Source: Ianthella basta (taxonomy: Eukaryota > Porifera > Demospongiae > Verongiida > Ianthellidae). Taken from it: 64,000 bases of DNA. Each line of letters begins with the position of its first letter. Position 1 is the first letter of the stretch. Shown here piece by piece: positions 1 to 11,870 of the stretch. The position numbers and the translations under genes were made by a program. Below the pieces are notes generated by a model that saw nothing but the letters and a program-made list of their open reading frames with translations, did not search any database and had not been told where the DNA came from. The DNA lies in NCBI GenBank assembly GCA_964019415.1, contig OZ025889.1:2216501-2280500 (forward strand). The letters run 5' to 3'.

Positions 1-436
1 CTTTGTCTTCCGTCCATATGACTCAGCTGTCGGAGTGCGCAAATGTGCTGCTGCAAGAACTGTGACAGAGGATGCTACCTGATTGCTAAGTGACTTAGAG
101 TGTATGCCATGCAAATTTCTGCAACCTGCAATAATTTGTATACTTGCATGCTTGCACAGCTGCAGTATGCGCCTGTTATGGTGGTGTGTGTGCCATGGAC
201 CATATGCATGAGTATGTGCACTTGTTTATTGTTATATGTATAATTTATATGTAATATAAACGAGTCGACCGGTTGCTATTGTAACCGTGTCAAGTGTAGC
301 CATTTTTGCATCATTCCATATTGACTTGATGTACACAGGTTCTAAGTAGCAGCAGTGAGTAGCACACCTGCAAAGTTATAGTTGAGCCATAATTATTCCA
401 TTGTTCTAAACTAGCCTATAAGGTGAGGTGAATTGT

Positions 437-515
437 TTTGCCTGGTTGGTTGGCTTGGACTGCTGAAATCCCAGGGCGTAGGTTGTCCTGGGTTTGAATA
501 CCAGTGCTAGCTGGT
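437..515 (+). repeat. possible tRNA-derived SINE remnant
   Basis: A TGGCTTGGAC block resembling a pol III A box is followed about 40 bp later by GGTTTGAATACC, close to the B-box consensus GGTTCRANYCC. This spacing is that of a tRNA-like promoter. No second copy was found in the window and no tail or target duplication is clear, so the call is weak. Confidence 0.25.
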
Positions 516-1283
516 GCCAATTTTCTCTTCCTCATGATAGCCTACATTTCTTCCGAGTTGTGACTTCATTACACTTGATTGTGACATGTATTATTGCAAT
601 TACATTTTTGATCATGTAATTATACATAATTATATACTTCAAGTGCTAACACTGCACATAATTCATTTATGTATAATCCTTGAGCACTACTATAGCATAC
701 AAGATCACACAAACCAGGCTTGAAGGCTGAATAATGCTGCTGATGCACTAGTACTGTGAAGCTCAAGATTTGGCCAGAAGCAATTGCAAGCAGCTTGAAA
801 TGTTCAGCTTGCAAACCAAAGTTCTTGTGGTTTTCAGATTGCTGTGTACAGTCACAGAAATCCACTATCAGTTAATGTTGTTAGATGCTAAGCTTGCATG
901 GACCATGGTTGTGAATAATTATGCAGTAAGTAGACCATAACATTTTCATCACATACAATCATGCAGTTCTTTGTTCAGTGCGCTCCTATGTGACCTTCTT
1001 CATAACTTTGATCCTATAATATGCTCCATATAACTACACCATGCACAGTACAGGTACCGTACAATATACAGTATAGACTCTGTAGCACAGCCAGCTCATG
1101 ATCAGGACCAGGTCAATTAAATATTAGCAGCGAGTGCCCTATATGCAACCAGCAAGATACATACTGGATGATGAAGATACAGGCATGGCCACTGCAGTGC
1201 TGTACATCTCATGCAAGCAATATACCATGTGCACAGTACTCTTGTTTTGAAGGTGAATATATAGTCAGTTGACTTGACCAGCT

Positions 1284-1457
1284 CAGGCCTGGAGGAAGCA
1301 CTTTAAAGGTGGTCAGTCCACGTCAAGACAATATTACCTAGCCAATATAATGCACAAGCCAGGAAGTACCTTATCTATACAATAGAATGGCCAGGCCTAA
1401 AACTTTGGTCAAGCCATGCATATGGCCTGTGCAGCCTGGGTTGTTCCACCAGGTATG
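1284..1457 (+). mobile_element. MITE-like dispersed repeat, copy 1
   Basis: This about 174-bp segment aligns along its whole length with 37621-37788. Both copies begin CAGGCCTGGAGGAAGC and end near TTCC(A/G)CC(A/G)GG(T/C)ATG, so the ends form an imperfect inverted repeat. The flanks CAGCT and CAGTT may be a 5-bp target duplication with one mismatch. It has no coding capacity. A non-autonomous DNA element is more likely than a SINE because no pol III boxes are seen. Confidence 0.55.
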
Positions 1458-2637
1458 CAGTTGTATATACATATACATCCGGGTCTGGGAAAGGGTCGCA
1501 GTTGACCTGTCCTGACCTGACCTGTCCTGTACGCAGTTGACAAAGACCTTCGGGTCGAAACGTCCTGCATTTGATTGATTTATCATTATCAGTTGTGTCT
1601 TGCTCAAGAATCTCGTATCATTGTATTATCAACGCAACTATGAGCCTCTACAGTATCAGCGCCGATATTGTTTGCACTGGCTGAGGCCTCAGCCATGCCC
1701 ATGCATGCATGCACATATACTCACAAGTATGAGTGCAACAGCAATAGCAGTAGCTGTAGCTATAGGTGACAAGGGTCCTGAGTAACAAAGTGTGACTGTC
1801 TGATACATTTAGCTGGAACGCGAGTAAGTCACTATACACAATGTTAGTACATGGCCATAAACAAATAGTGGGAAGTGAAGTGAGCCCTAGTGACCACAGT
1901 AAGCAAATAGAGTAGCTGAAGAAGCAGAAGGAACACAGTCCGGCCTGCAGACACTCAACTCACCCACCTCCCAAACTGGCTGTATAAGTTGGGCTGGTGT
2001 AATTGAATCCAGTTGATACATACGTATATGTACTACATTTGGCATGTGCACATACTCCCAAGTTGCTAACTTTCTTGTGAAACTGGTGCTGCTTTTATAT
2101 GCATGTTGTTTCAGATGAATGTACTCCACATAGTGATCTTTAACTGGGAACTTGGACTTAGTAAAAGAGCTTTTTCCTCCTCTGGCTGGTGAAGGTATTT
2201 GTGATGAGGATGCCTACAGTCTAAACTGATTGGACGTAGCAAAGAATGAAGAATATCTGTCTGTAGCATTGTACCTAACCAGCTCCATCCCAGCTCTAAT
2301 GAGAAAGGTGAGACTGACATCCAGTATACATATCTGCCTATAATTATAACTCTTAAATCTTCACACTAGCTATAATAAAGACATTGCTGCATTTTATGAC
2401 AACAGCTGTTGCTTCTAATAAGATCCCTTAATCAGTGTAGCAAATATTGTTCGCACAGAACAATAAGTGCAAATGCATATTATAATAACCCGAAGTACAA
2501 GTGTATACAAACTATGTAGCCGCATGGCTGCTCCTATTGAAAATGCTGAACTACATTATTTGAGGTGAATGGATTGCTTTCCTCTTTATCTGCACTGTGC
2601 AGGGTGACTGTGAGAATAGAGGGATTTGTCATGATTC

Positions 2638-3477
2638 AGACTGGATGCTGACAAACATACTGTAGCTGCTGTTTCCGAGGGCTATCAGCAACTGCAGCAA
2701 CCCTTCTACCCCACCAACAAGGCACAGCCTGCCTACATGGTGGTTGCCTACTTCACCAACCTCCCTGGCACCTTTCCAGAGGAGTGTGACTGACACACCT
2801 ACCCGTGGACCACATTCCCCAAATTCAACACAACACACATTCAATGCTATCTGTGGTCCACTCTGCTAGCCAACAATGTGGTCAACATTCAAGTCAAGGC
2901 AGAGTTAGGTCTGTCTGTCCTTGCCCAGAGCTATTATACACTGTTTAACACTGCCCCTGGTGGCTGAAGGTGTATTGAGCATATTGCTGTATACATTGCT
3001 GAGCTACCACCCAGTGGACATTTGCACTTCAACATCTTAGAGCACATCACGTCTGATGTGAGAGACAGAACACTGGGTCCCAGGTAAGCACATATAATCA
3101 TGCATGGTGTCTTTTCCCACAATGTATGTAGAGCATCCTTCTCTAGAGTTGATGCACAGTCACTGTCACAGAAACTTTCACCTAAAATGTGCAGCAGTAT
3201 GCATCCCTCTCTCACTTGCCCACCACTTCTCTCCTTCGTCCCTCTCCATTTTGAGCTGATGAGTGCATGTGGTAGCTCCTAATATAAGAGGCACCATAAC
3301 CAGCTCCTGGATACATGCAAACCGGGTGTGAGTGTCACTTGGGCAATGATCAGTATTCATTTGCTACAATCATAGGGTGATTAGGAGGAATTCTGTCTGG
3401 AGCTACAATCTTTTGAAACACTTGCACCATTGACAGACTGCATCCACACCATTGAGATGGTCTATGTAGATAAAGTA
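2638..3477 (+). pseudogene. decayed multi-exon gene fragment, family not recognised
   Basis: The plus strand from about 2638 to 3084 reads as protein-like sequence containing LPGTFPEECD, YPWTTFPKFNTTHIQCYLWS and HFNILEHITSDVRDRTLG, and ends at a good donor (CAGGTAAGC). A second protein-like block at about 3382-3474 reads EEFCLELQSFETLAP and CIHTIEMVYVDK, followed by GTATGT. The first block is interrupted about twice, so an intact product cannot be made. No upstream or downstream exons were identified. The family was not recognised; it reads like a host gene, but I cannot exclude a mobile element. Confidence 0.45.
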
Positions 3478-3484
3478 TGTAAAC

Positions 3485-4039
3485 GGCAAGTAACCAAGAG
3501 ACAGATTGTGAAAAATTGTGTACAAGTTAGACAAACAATTGCGGATTTAGCTAGGTGCAGCCAATGTGAGCAGCTCTGTAACCATTCTCATGCTTAACTA
3601 TAAGAACATTATTCTCTTTATGCTGGCAACCCCTTGTATAGTAGCCTGGTTTGCTAGACCTTCCCATCTAAATGCATATGCCCCCAGTGCTTAGATGAAA
3701 CTGCCTAGCAAGCCAGACTACGTACTTGTATAGCAGATACTGGTTGAGATTGACTGATTGACTGATTGACTGATTAATGTCTATGCATACATTATGTCCA
3801 TGTGAAGGAATGTAAAGTGTGATATATACACATACACATATACAGCCTTGTGCAGACACAATGTGGAGTACCTTATGACACATGTACATGCACCATTCAT
3901 GCTCATGTCCTTGGGTGATCTTGTTGTGATTCACATATTGCATTCCTTTACAGTGAAGCATCAGGTGATTTATTATACACACCCTATGTGTCAATACGTA
4001 CATGGATCTACTATAATCCAACAGTGTGAATTCTACACC
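3485..4039. other. intergenic, upstream of first Reeler gene
   Basis: No gene is seen. The segment near 3865-3960 (GGAGTACCTTAT, later GATTCACATATT) has a recognisable second copy at about 10074-10180, so part of this flank belongs to the local duplications that built the Reeler cluster. Confidence 0.4.
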
Positions 4040-4060
4040 TTCCATGCAACTGTATATAAA
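4040..4060 (+). promoter_or_regulatory. core promoter module of Reeler gene 1
   Basis: TTCCATGCAAC is followed by TATATAAA about 70 bp before the start codon. The same TTCCATGCA element just upstream of a TATA box recurs at the other two paralogues (6276-6296 and 11750-11776), and a CAGTCTG(T/G)AGCAC-like block follows in copies 1 and 3. Conservation across otherwise diverged upstream DNA supports a shared core promoter. Confidence 0.5.
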
Positions 4061-4129
4061 CCACTGCTGGAACTACAGCTCCAGTCTGTAGCACCACTGG
4101 TGAGCATTGCTGGCAAGGAACCCTGAACC

Positions 4130-5839
4130 ATGAAGACTGCTCTTTGTGCTACAATCAGTATTGTGGCCATTGCTGCAATTGCGTATGGCCTGCCAACAGG
4201 AGCACCAGATACAGCATGTGATGCAGTGTCTCCTAGCTCACCACATGCTCCTCCCCAGACTACTCCATCCCCATACAATGTGTCTGGTCTGCCATTGGAG
4301 TATACCCCTGGAATAGAATACCAGCGTAAGTTGTGGAGAGGAGCTAGACCATTTGATGTAACTATTCCATGCTTGTAGTCTCAAACAAGTTGAACAGTTT
4401 GTATTTTGTATTCACTATCTTTCCACATGCACTCAGTGACATTCTCAGGAACCCAACTATTCAGAGGAGTGCTGATTGTCAGTGAAAACAGTACTGGGAC
4501 TCGAGTGGGTACCTTCTCACCCGGTGTAAATACCCAGCTTACTTGTTTGGTATGTAAGTCCTACATACAGCACAATGCAAGCTGCATACACATGTAATTA
4601 GTCCACTGTACAGAAACATTTTGACTTGTGTCATTCCAATCTAGGGAAATACAGGAATAACCCATACCAACAGAGTTGACAAGACCAGTGTTACATTCTC
4701 GTGGACAGCCCCTCCCAGTGGAACTGGCCCAGTCACTTTCCGGTTTGCAGTTGTTCAGGTCAGAGACATCAACTGGGCTGCCCAAACAGCAGGAGTTGTG
4801 CAAGGTATTCTTACTCTGTACTGATACAGAAATGCTAAGACAGCTATGACATACAGTAATTGCATGACATAAGCGCTCAAGACTTTAGGTGTATCCTCCC
4901 ATCCCGGCCACAGAGCAAGTACCACCACCACTAATGCCAACGCAAGTCATCCCAAGATCAATTGCCCTAACAGCCGTTGTAACAAGCAACACCCTTACCT
5001 CATCATCTTTCTCCCCTTCACCCAGTCCCACTTCTCCAGCCAACTGCACTGGTGTGTACTGCAGTAGGTACCAGAGACTTAACCCATACACCTGTGCTTG
5101 CGAGTGCACCAACTACTGCAATGGGTCACTGCGGTTGAACCCATACACTTGTCAATGTGAATGCCCTTATCTGAGGTCTGAGGATCTCTGGAGGTTACGT
5201 ACCCAAGACTGTGCACGCTTGAACTATGGCTACACCTTCAACCCAGTAACGTGTGTTTGTGAGTGTGTCCAACTTTACAACTGCAGTTATAACCAGTACT
5301 TTGACAGGAGCTCATGTAGCTGTCGGTGCAACAACTACTACAGCTGCCCTAAGGGAAGATTCTTTAACACAGACACTTGCCGTTGTGAGTGCTCTGACAG
5401 ATACTGTCCACCTGGGTTCTCACTGAATCTCTACTCATGTGAATGTTACTGCAACATGAGCTGTGGTTATGATGAGATTTTGGACAACACCACCTGTCAG
5501 TGCCGTAGGAAGAGCCAGTATCCAGATGTGCAGTGTTCATCCCTCCAGAGCCTCTACACCTGCCTCAATGCAGAGTCCCTCTATGGAATATCATGCCAGT
5601 AAGCTCTCGATTCATAACACACCATATACCATAGTGTAGTGCAATTATTACAGGACTATTATTACAGTACATCATTCACTTGTTCTATATCTGATATGTA
5701 CAGGTGGCGGAATGGTGTGTGTGTCACAGAGTGCTGCTCTCCTAAGCCTTCTCGCAGCCCCCACTTTGGCTACAAGCTCTGTCCTCAGTTGGACTACTAC
5801 CGCTGCAGCCAGAGTGAATACTGCAACTACATCTGCTGA
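4130..5839 (+). CDS. secreted Reeler-domain protein with CxCxC (BR3P/VEGF-C-like) repeats, copy 1
   Basis: Five exons: 4130-4325, 4437-4549, 4645-4804, 4914-5598, 5704-5839; 429 aa, all GT-AG and in phase. Residues 1-20 are a signal peptide ending AIAYG. Exons 1-3 encode a Reeler domain (about 21-157) with the family hallmarks FSGTQLFRGVLI, GITH, a VTFSWTAP strand and FRFAVVQ. Residues 157-200 form a Ser/Thr/Pro linker. Residues 201-353 carry seven Cys repeats, mostly C-x10-C-x-C-x-C (for example LNPYTCQCEC), the pattern of Balbiani-ring-3 repeats and of the VEGF-C/D C-terminus. The last exon adds eight more Cys. The protein is expected to be extracellular and disulfide-rich. Reeler domains occur in reelin, spondins and invertebrate defence proteins, but the function here is unknown. 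The nearest downstream gene is a paralogue on the same strand. Confidence 0.88.
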
Positions 5840-6275
5840 GGCCAAGCTCCTTCAAACAATGATCCAATGATTCATAGACAAACCTGCACATAGACTTAAA
5901 CACTTCTTTTAGGCCTTAGGTGTCACACTTTAACTGTATATAAGTTTCCATTCAAAGATGTACAATCAGTTCATGCACATACACTGTCCAGCACACGTGG
6001 TCTACCCAATTGGTCTCTACCAGTCTATCTATCAGTTAGTCACATTCTGCAACACAACACACAAACACAGAAATGGTCAGTTCACTACATGGGCATTGAT
6101 GCAGTACCACAATTATAAAGGATAAGTCTCTGCATTGGAGATACTGTCTATTGAGCTGACTGATTGATTGACTGAAGCTATAGAATGTATGCTGAGTAGC
6201 TACAAGGAATGCAATGTGGTCGTGTGTACAGGAAATGCAATCATGCGTGCAATATGCAATATCTATACACCAACA

Positions 6276-6296
6276 TTCCATGCACCACTATATAAT
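6276..6296 (+). promoter_or_regulatory. core promoter module of Reeler gene 2
   Basis: TTCCATGCACC followed by TATATAAT, 107-114 bp upstream of the start codon and aligned with the same module of copies 1 and 3. Confidence 0.45.
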
Positions 6297-6402
6297 TCAC
6301 AGCTGTATGGAGGTAGCTACAGCACCAGTCTGGCACACTGCTGGATGATTCATAGTGCTTACACTTGAGTACTACCTGCAGGAAACAGAGGAACAGAGGA
6401 CC

Positions 6403-8287
6403 ATGAAGACTGCAGTCCTGTTTGCTGCTGTCCTTCTTGTGGCTTTTGCTTCACTTGTGCATGGACGCTCTTCAGGAGCCCCGGATACAGCATGCGCTGC
6501 AGTGTCCCCTGACCCAGCTCAACATGGTGCCAGTCCTCAAACCATTTTTTCCCCATATACTGTATTTGGACTGCCATCTGAGTATATCCCTCAACAAACA
6601 TACGAATGTATGTCAGGAAGATGAATATTGAATACAACATTTCATATAAAATTATAGATTACAATTTGAAGCTGTTCTTTCAATATTGATTGCTAAGACA
6701 ATTGATGTTAGATCATAGCACTGTATACTATTGTTTCATATTCAGTGACATTCAGAGGATTTTCAAACCAAGCATTCAGGGGAATGCTGGTTGTCAGTTT
6801 GAACCGTTTCGGGGCACGTGTGGGAGCCTTCACACTTGTAAATGCGTCTTTTACTCGGCTTGCTTGTTCGGTAAGTGTATACACACAGTGGTAAAGAGTA
6901 GCAAGTATGTTGTGCATAAGTTGGCTGGCATTAGTAATGAATTCTTGTTATTGTTCCCACCTATAGGATGAGAGAGGAATTACCCATAGCGACGGAAGCG
7001 ATAAAACCAGTCTTACATTTCAATGGAGAGCACCTAGTGCAGGAACTGGTGTAGTAGAATTCAGATTTGCCAGTGTCCAGACTAGAACAACCTACTGGGC
7101 TAACCAATTAGCAGGAGTTGTACAAGGTACATTCCTCCTACAAGAAGTGCACTCATTTGTAGCTTTTGTATGCAATTAACCTCTTCTAATTATACATTAC
7201 TGTGTACATGTGTAGCTTTGAAAATGTCCACTCATCTCTTCCTATAGAGCGTGTGCTGCCATCACTGTCAACACAAGTTGTAGGAAGCATCATCCCAACG
7301 CAAGTTGTAGGAAGCTTCACCCCAACATCAGTTGCCCAAACAACCGCTGTAACAAGCAGCATCTTTACCTCAACATTTACGCCAAAGCCCACACCTTTTA
7401 GACGCAATTGCGCTGGTGTGTACTGCAGTAGGTACCAGAGACTTAACCCATACACCTGTGCTTGCGAGTGCACCAACTACTGCAATGGGTCACTGCAGTT
7501 GAACCCATACACTTGTCAATGTGAATGCCCCTATTCGAGGTCTGAGGCTCTTTGGAGGTATCGTGCCAGAGAATGTGCACGTTCTAACTATGGCTACACC
7601 TTCAACCCAGTAACTTGCGGTTGTGAGTGTGTCCAACTCTATAGCTGCAGTTATTACCAGTACTTTGACAGGAGCTCATGTAGCTGTCGGTGCAACAACT
7701 ACTACAGCTGCCCTGAGGGAAGGTTCTTTAACACAGACAGTTGCCGTTGTGAGTGCTCTGACAGATACTGTCCACCTGGGTTCTCACTGAATCCCTACTC
7801 ATGTGAATGCTACTGCAACATGAGCTGTGGTTATGATGAGATTTTGGACAACACCACCTGTCAGTGCCGAAGGAAGAGCCAGTATCCAGATGTGCAGTGC
7901 TCATCCCTCCAGAGCCTCTACACCTGCCTCAATGCAGAGTCCCTCTATGGAATATCATGCCAGTGAGCTCTAGATCCATAACATGCACTGGCCCAAATAC
8001 TTAGGATGTACACTTTCTCTAAGTGAAGTCATCATAGAATATTACTGACTGCATGCATGCATATTAATACTATAATGTGTAGTGCATGGTATTGATTGGC
8101 ATTTATTACAGGACTATAGTTCAACATCACTTCTCTATCTGATTTCTACAGGTGGCAGAATGGTGTGTGTGTCACAGAGTGCTGCTCTCCTAAGCCTTCT
8201 CGCAGCCCCCACTTTGGCTACAAGCTCTGCCCTCAGTTGGACTACTACCGCTGCAGCCAGAGTGAATACTGTAACTACGTCTGCTGA
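6403..8287 (+). CDS. secreted Reeler-domain protein with CxCxC repeats, copy 2
   Basis: Five exons: 6403-6607, 6746-6870, 6967-7126, 7248-7962, 8152-8287; 446 aa. Intron phases equal those of copy 1. The signal peptide starts MKTAVLFAAVLLVAFASL. The Reeler domain is diverged from copy 1 (DERGITHSDGSDKTSLTF, VEFRFASVQ) and exon 2 is 12 nt longer. The linker at the start of exon 4 is longer and contains a duplicated QVVGS.. IPTQVVGS segment. From the AACTGCG/AACTGCA Cys block onward the DNA is nearly identical to copies 1 and 3, including the last exon and the start of the 3' flank. A secreted structural, adhesive or defence role is possible; no enzyme motif is present. Confidence 0.88.
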
Positions 8288-11287
8288 GGCCAAGTTCCTT
8301 CAAACAATGATCCAATGATTCATTGTCAAACCTGCACATAGACTTAAAACATTTCTTTTAGGCCTAAGATACAATGATGTAACTGTATATAAACCAGTTC
8401 GATGGTTACTGGGTTCATATTCCTGCATGCACTTTGTGCTGGTTGTAACATTTATCTGAGCAGCATAATAGTATACAGTTTGCAATATCAATTTCAATAT
8501 CAATATTAGAGTGTACACATACAAGCCCAATGAGGCACTGCCATGAATGCATGGAAACACCATAGATATGGCCATACTAGTACTGTTAGGTTGAATCATT
8601 CTTATCTTGTTGTCAACACTAAATTGATCCGCTCTGCAATCCCCCGGTCCTCACAAGCCACATCTGTGTGTGTAGCAGATTGCAATTGGATATCGTCAAT
8701 TGCAGAGGAAAATCAGGGAACCTTTTCCCATCATTAGTCAGCAGATGTTACCTTTCTAGATCCCACCTCGGACACTGTAACAGCCAATGATTGCAGTCTT
8801 TCAATATATGAATGCATGCATGGGTCCCCCTCCATCTCTATTTACACATTCCTCAATTGCCTATACGTACCTTATTCCACTATATAATTGTTTCAATTAT
8901 GAATGCACGGTGCTTTGTTATGCATATAAGAGGAAACTGTTAAAATTTCTCATAATGATAATTATACCACAATTAGGAGATTGAATCCATTAAATTGCAC
9001 TACTGTAAGGCAAGTGTACACTAGTACTTAGTACCAATTTACTGCACAAAGTACTTTCATGACAAGCTAGCTGGTAAGGTGACTCGCAATGAAATCTGTT
9101 GTAGAAGCTTCAGACTTCAATAATTATGCAAGATTCAAAGACTGAGTATATATGCAATGTATATGTCAAAGTCAATCCCTGCAGCTCATAGACAATCAGT
9201 GCCTTCCTGTCATTGTACAGAACTAGGTGACAACTTGTGTTGTATAGGGCATGCAGACATGGTTGCTGAATATCACGTGCACTAGTCTATAGAACATACC
9301 TCCATGAAACAGAACCCATATCAATTTAGTTGCAATCATGCTGCTACTTCCTGGTCAGTTATACCATCCATATCCATCTCCAGATTAGCACTCCAAAGTT
9401 GCTGAATATAGGAAGGATCATGTAAGGTCTCTCACACCTTGTACTGACATATAGTGTGATGTCATCAGAGATAGCTATGTTGCTTACTGCTGGCTATAGT
9501 TATAGGTGCATCCACAAATATCTAGACCTCAAATGATATCACTACATTTCTGAAGACATTGATCCCCTTGTAGCTATTTAGTCACATAGCAATAGTTACA
9601 GATCGAGCGAAAAGGTAGAAGTTGTGGATCCCTGCATCCGATAGCAATGCTGCAGGTATAATATTTAGGGAGCTAATAGCTAGTAGCCAGCTACATACAG
9701 CAATATCATTGCACTATGTACCTATGTAGCTACATACATTAAAGTGGCCGGGGATCAGTGACATATCTGAGATTACATAAAACACTTCTTCCATGACTAG
9801 TTTGGAAGTGACTAGCATCAAAAATACTAGAGCTGATCATTGTCACAATGTCTCGTTATCTACTCTGTAAGTACTAACATGCATATACGTGTAGCTATCA
9901 GTGTCAAGTCTTCTTCCATGGCAAGAGAGATTCTGACAGCTATAAGCTGTTTTCAAGTGGTATGTAGTTAGTTTGCAATCCTGTGGAAGCCATAGTACAG
10001 TAGACAATGTCTTTCAGTTTTTCTGATTAGCCATCTATCATACACTCACCTATGCCCTTTATGGAAAGATCATGGAGTACCTTATCTCATGTGTGTACAT
10101 GTGTACCACTCTCTTCCCATGTGTACCACAGGTGCACACACATGCTCTGTCTATCACCCTCTTGGGATTCACATATTCCTCATTGTGTGCTATCAATTGA
10201 ACTATGCACTCTTTGAATGTGTGTCTATAGGCACAATCAATTCAAACACAACCTGCTGAATTCTTGCCTGCTTCATAGCATTATGTAGCACATGTTGTCC
10301 TGTGTCTGACTTGTACTGATCAAGCTGTTGTAAGATGGGAGAAGTAGTAGTTTGTCAAGTGTTATTATCTGCTATTTTGGTGTTGACATGAATCAGTCAG
10401 ATCATTTACAGTATATGTAGGGTATTCATGTGATGTCTCCTTACTCTGAGGCTTTGCTGAGCAAACTCAAACCTTTAACCAGAAGCAACCTTTCAGGTTC
10501 ACAGTTAATTTGATTTTGCACATTGAAATTAGCTAAAATTGCTACGTATATATAATTTTCATAATTATGTGAATGTCTTTTATACTTGGATTGTCCCATA
10601 CATACAGTACACATATCTGTCACTGTTCAGCGCCCACTCTCACCTACAGGTCGTCTAGCTATTTTAGAGTTGCATGCATGCAATGCACAATGAATTAGAG
10701 GTGAACCACACTACAATAGCAATGAGATAAATGTCCATGCATCCCTGTCCTACACATGTACCTAGACCTCATCTGCTCTACACGAAACGCTGCTGTAGAA
10801 GACTTCAAGAAGCAAAATCAAACTTGAATTTTACACAATACGTATAAGTAACAATGTATGTATGCTTATATCACTGATAGTCCCTGCAGACCATGAAGAA
10901 TCAATGCTTCTTTCATATAGAATTAATGTAATGGCTTTTGTTGTAAAGCACTCTGAAATTGTACCATCTAACACGATTCTACATTCAGAACATACTGATA
11001 CAGAGCCCGTATGCACATATGCGAGCCATTTGAAATGTAAGTACACTTCTATTCCCATGTACGTACAAACACATCCCCTGCATGCAGCCTGGCATACTGT
11101 AAGCTCAAATAGGTACCTGCTGAATCTGTACTACAGCAGCAGCATTCTATAAAGTGTATTCATTGATGGGTGATCACTGATACCCTAGTATTGAAAGTAC
11201 AATACATAATATTATAGTATGCATGCACTTCTTCCAGGTCCACATGGACTGATCGATGCACAAAGTATAACTAGTGCTAATGTAGTA
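8288..11287. other. intergenic, mosaic of old local duplications
   Basis: No intact gene is seen. Several blocks are second copies of nearby sequence. About 9098-9230 resembles 10795-10920 (GTAGAAG..CTTCA, later TCCCTGCAG.CCAT). About 9760-10060 resembles 14013-14340 downstream of copy 3. About 10074-10180 resembles 3865-3960 upstream of copy 1, and 10220-10770 resembles intron 2 to intron 3 of TOPBP1. Confidence 0.55.
9760..10780 (+). pseudogene. decayed duplicate of the TOPBP1 5' region (intronic relic)
   Basis: Blocks here match TOPBP1 flank and introns in the same order. GCTGTTTTCAAGT matches 14232. GTGTCTATAGRCACA..CAATTCAA matches 15931-15955. CATAGCATTATGTAGCACATG matches 15987. GAATGTCTTTTATACTTGGA matches 16278. 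CCCACTCTCACCTACAGG matches the acceptor before exon 3 at 16350-16370, and TACCTAGACCTCATCTG matches 16718. The coding parts of exons 1-3 are not preserved and the 756-bp transposon of intron 2 is absent. This is inferred to be a segmental duplicate left when the Reeler gene was copied with its downstream flank. Confidence 0.5.
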
Positions 11288-11461
11288 CAGTGAAACCTGT
11301 CTACGACAGCCACCTGTGGGCCAGTTCTAACTGACCTTTATAGAGAGGTGGCTGCTCTACAGAGGTAGATTGCCATGCTTTAATTAATGCTGTTTGGGCA
11401 CAGGGAGGCTGGCTGTCTTCTGCCTAATGCAGTGACCATCTTAGACAGGTTCCATATACTG
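11288..11461 (+). mobile_element. TA-flanked TIR element (CAGTG.AACCTGTCT family), copy 1
   Basis: The left end CAGTGAAACCTGTCT and the right end, whose reverse complement is a degraded CAGT..GGAACCTGTCTAAGA, are both flanked by TA. The internal block CACCTGTGGGCCAGTTCTAA is shared with copies at 26169 and 46306. TA target and CAGT ends fit non-autonomous Tc1/mariner or pogo-like elements. No transposase frame is present. Confidence 0.65.
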
Positions 11462-11749
11462 TATAGGACTAACTCCATCCCCCCACCCCACACGCATGCA
11501 CACTCACTGTACTGTATATAGGATTCAGCCATTGCAAGGGATTCGATGATTCCATTTTGTGGAGTATCGTATCTTGCAAAGAGACCACTAATGTACATAT
11601 CTGTCATAAGGGTGATATCAAGAGTAGATAAGAGATGTCTCTTATCTACTCTTGGTAATATTTATTGATGTCTGTGGGAATAATCAGTTGACCTATTCAT
11701 CTGTTGTGTCTGGATAAGGATATCTATTCAACTGTGTGCATATAGCACT

Positions 11750-11776
11750 TTCCATGCAACTGTACATGTATATAAA
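11750..11776 (+). promoter_or_regulatory. core promoter module of Reeler gene 3
   Basis: TTCCATGCAAC then TATATAAA, about 95-100 bp before the ATG, followed by CAGTCTGTAGCAC as in copy 1. Confidence 0.5.
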
Positions 11777-11870
11777 GGCTACAACTAAATGCACTTCACC
11801 AGTCTGTAGCACTGTTGGAAGAGTTAGTATAACAGAATTAAGCATTACTCTAAGCAAGGAACTCTGAACA

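Larger units (their letters stand above)
1..2637. other. 5' flank without a recognisable gene
   Basis: No open frame longer than about 80 codons shows coding character or conserved motifs on either strand. The stretch holds a possible tRNA-derived SINE remnant near 437-515 and one copy of a dispersed TIR-like repeat (1284-1457), both listed separately. The rest is AT-rich noncoding sequence with many short palindromes. Confidence 0.5.

Noticed and set aside
4889-4913. Alternative acceptor CTTTAG at 4888 for Reeler copy 1 exon 4
   Set aside because: It breaks the phase with exon 3; CCACAG before 4914 restores phase and matches the acceptor position in copies 2 and 3.
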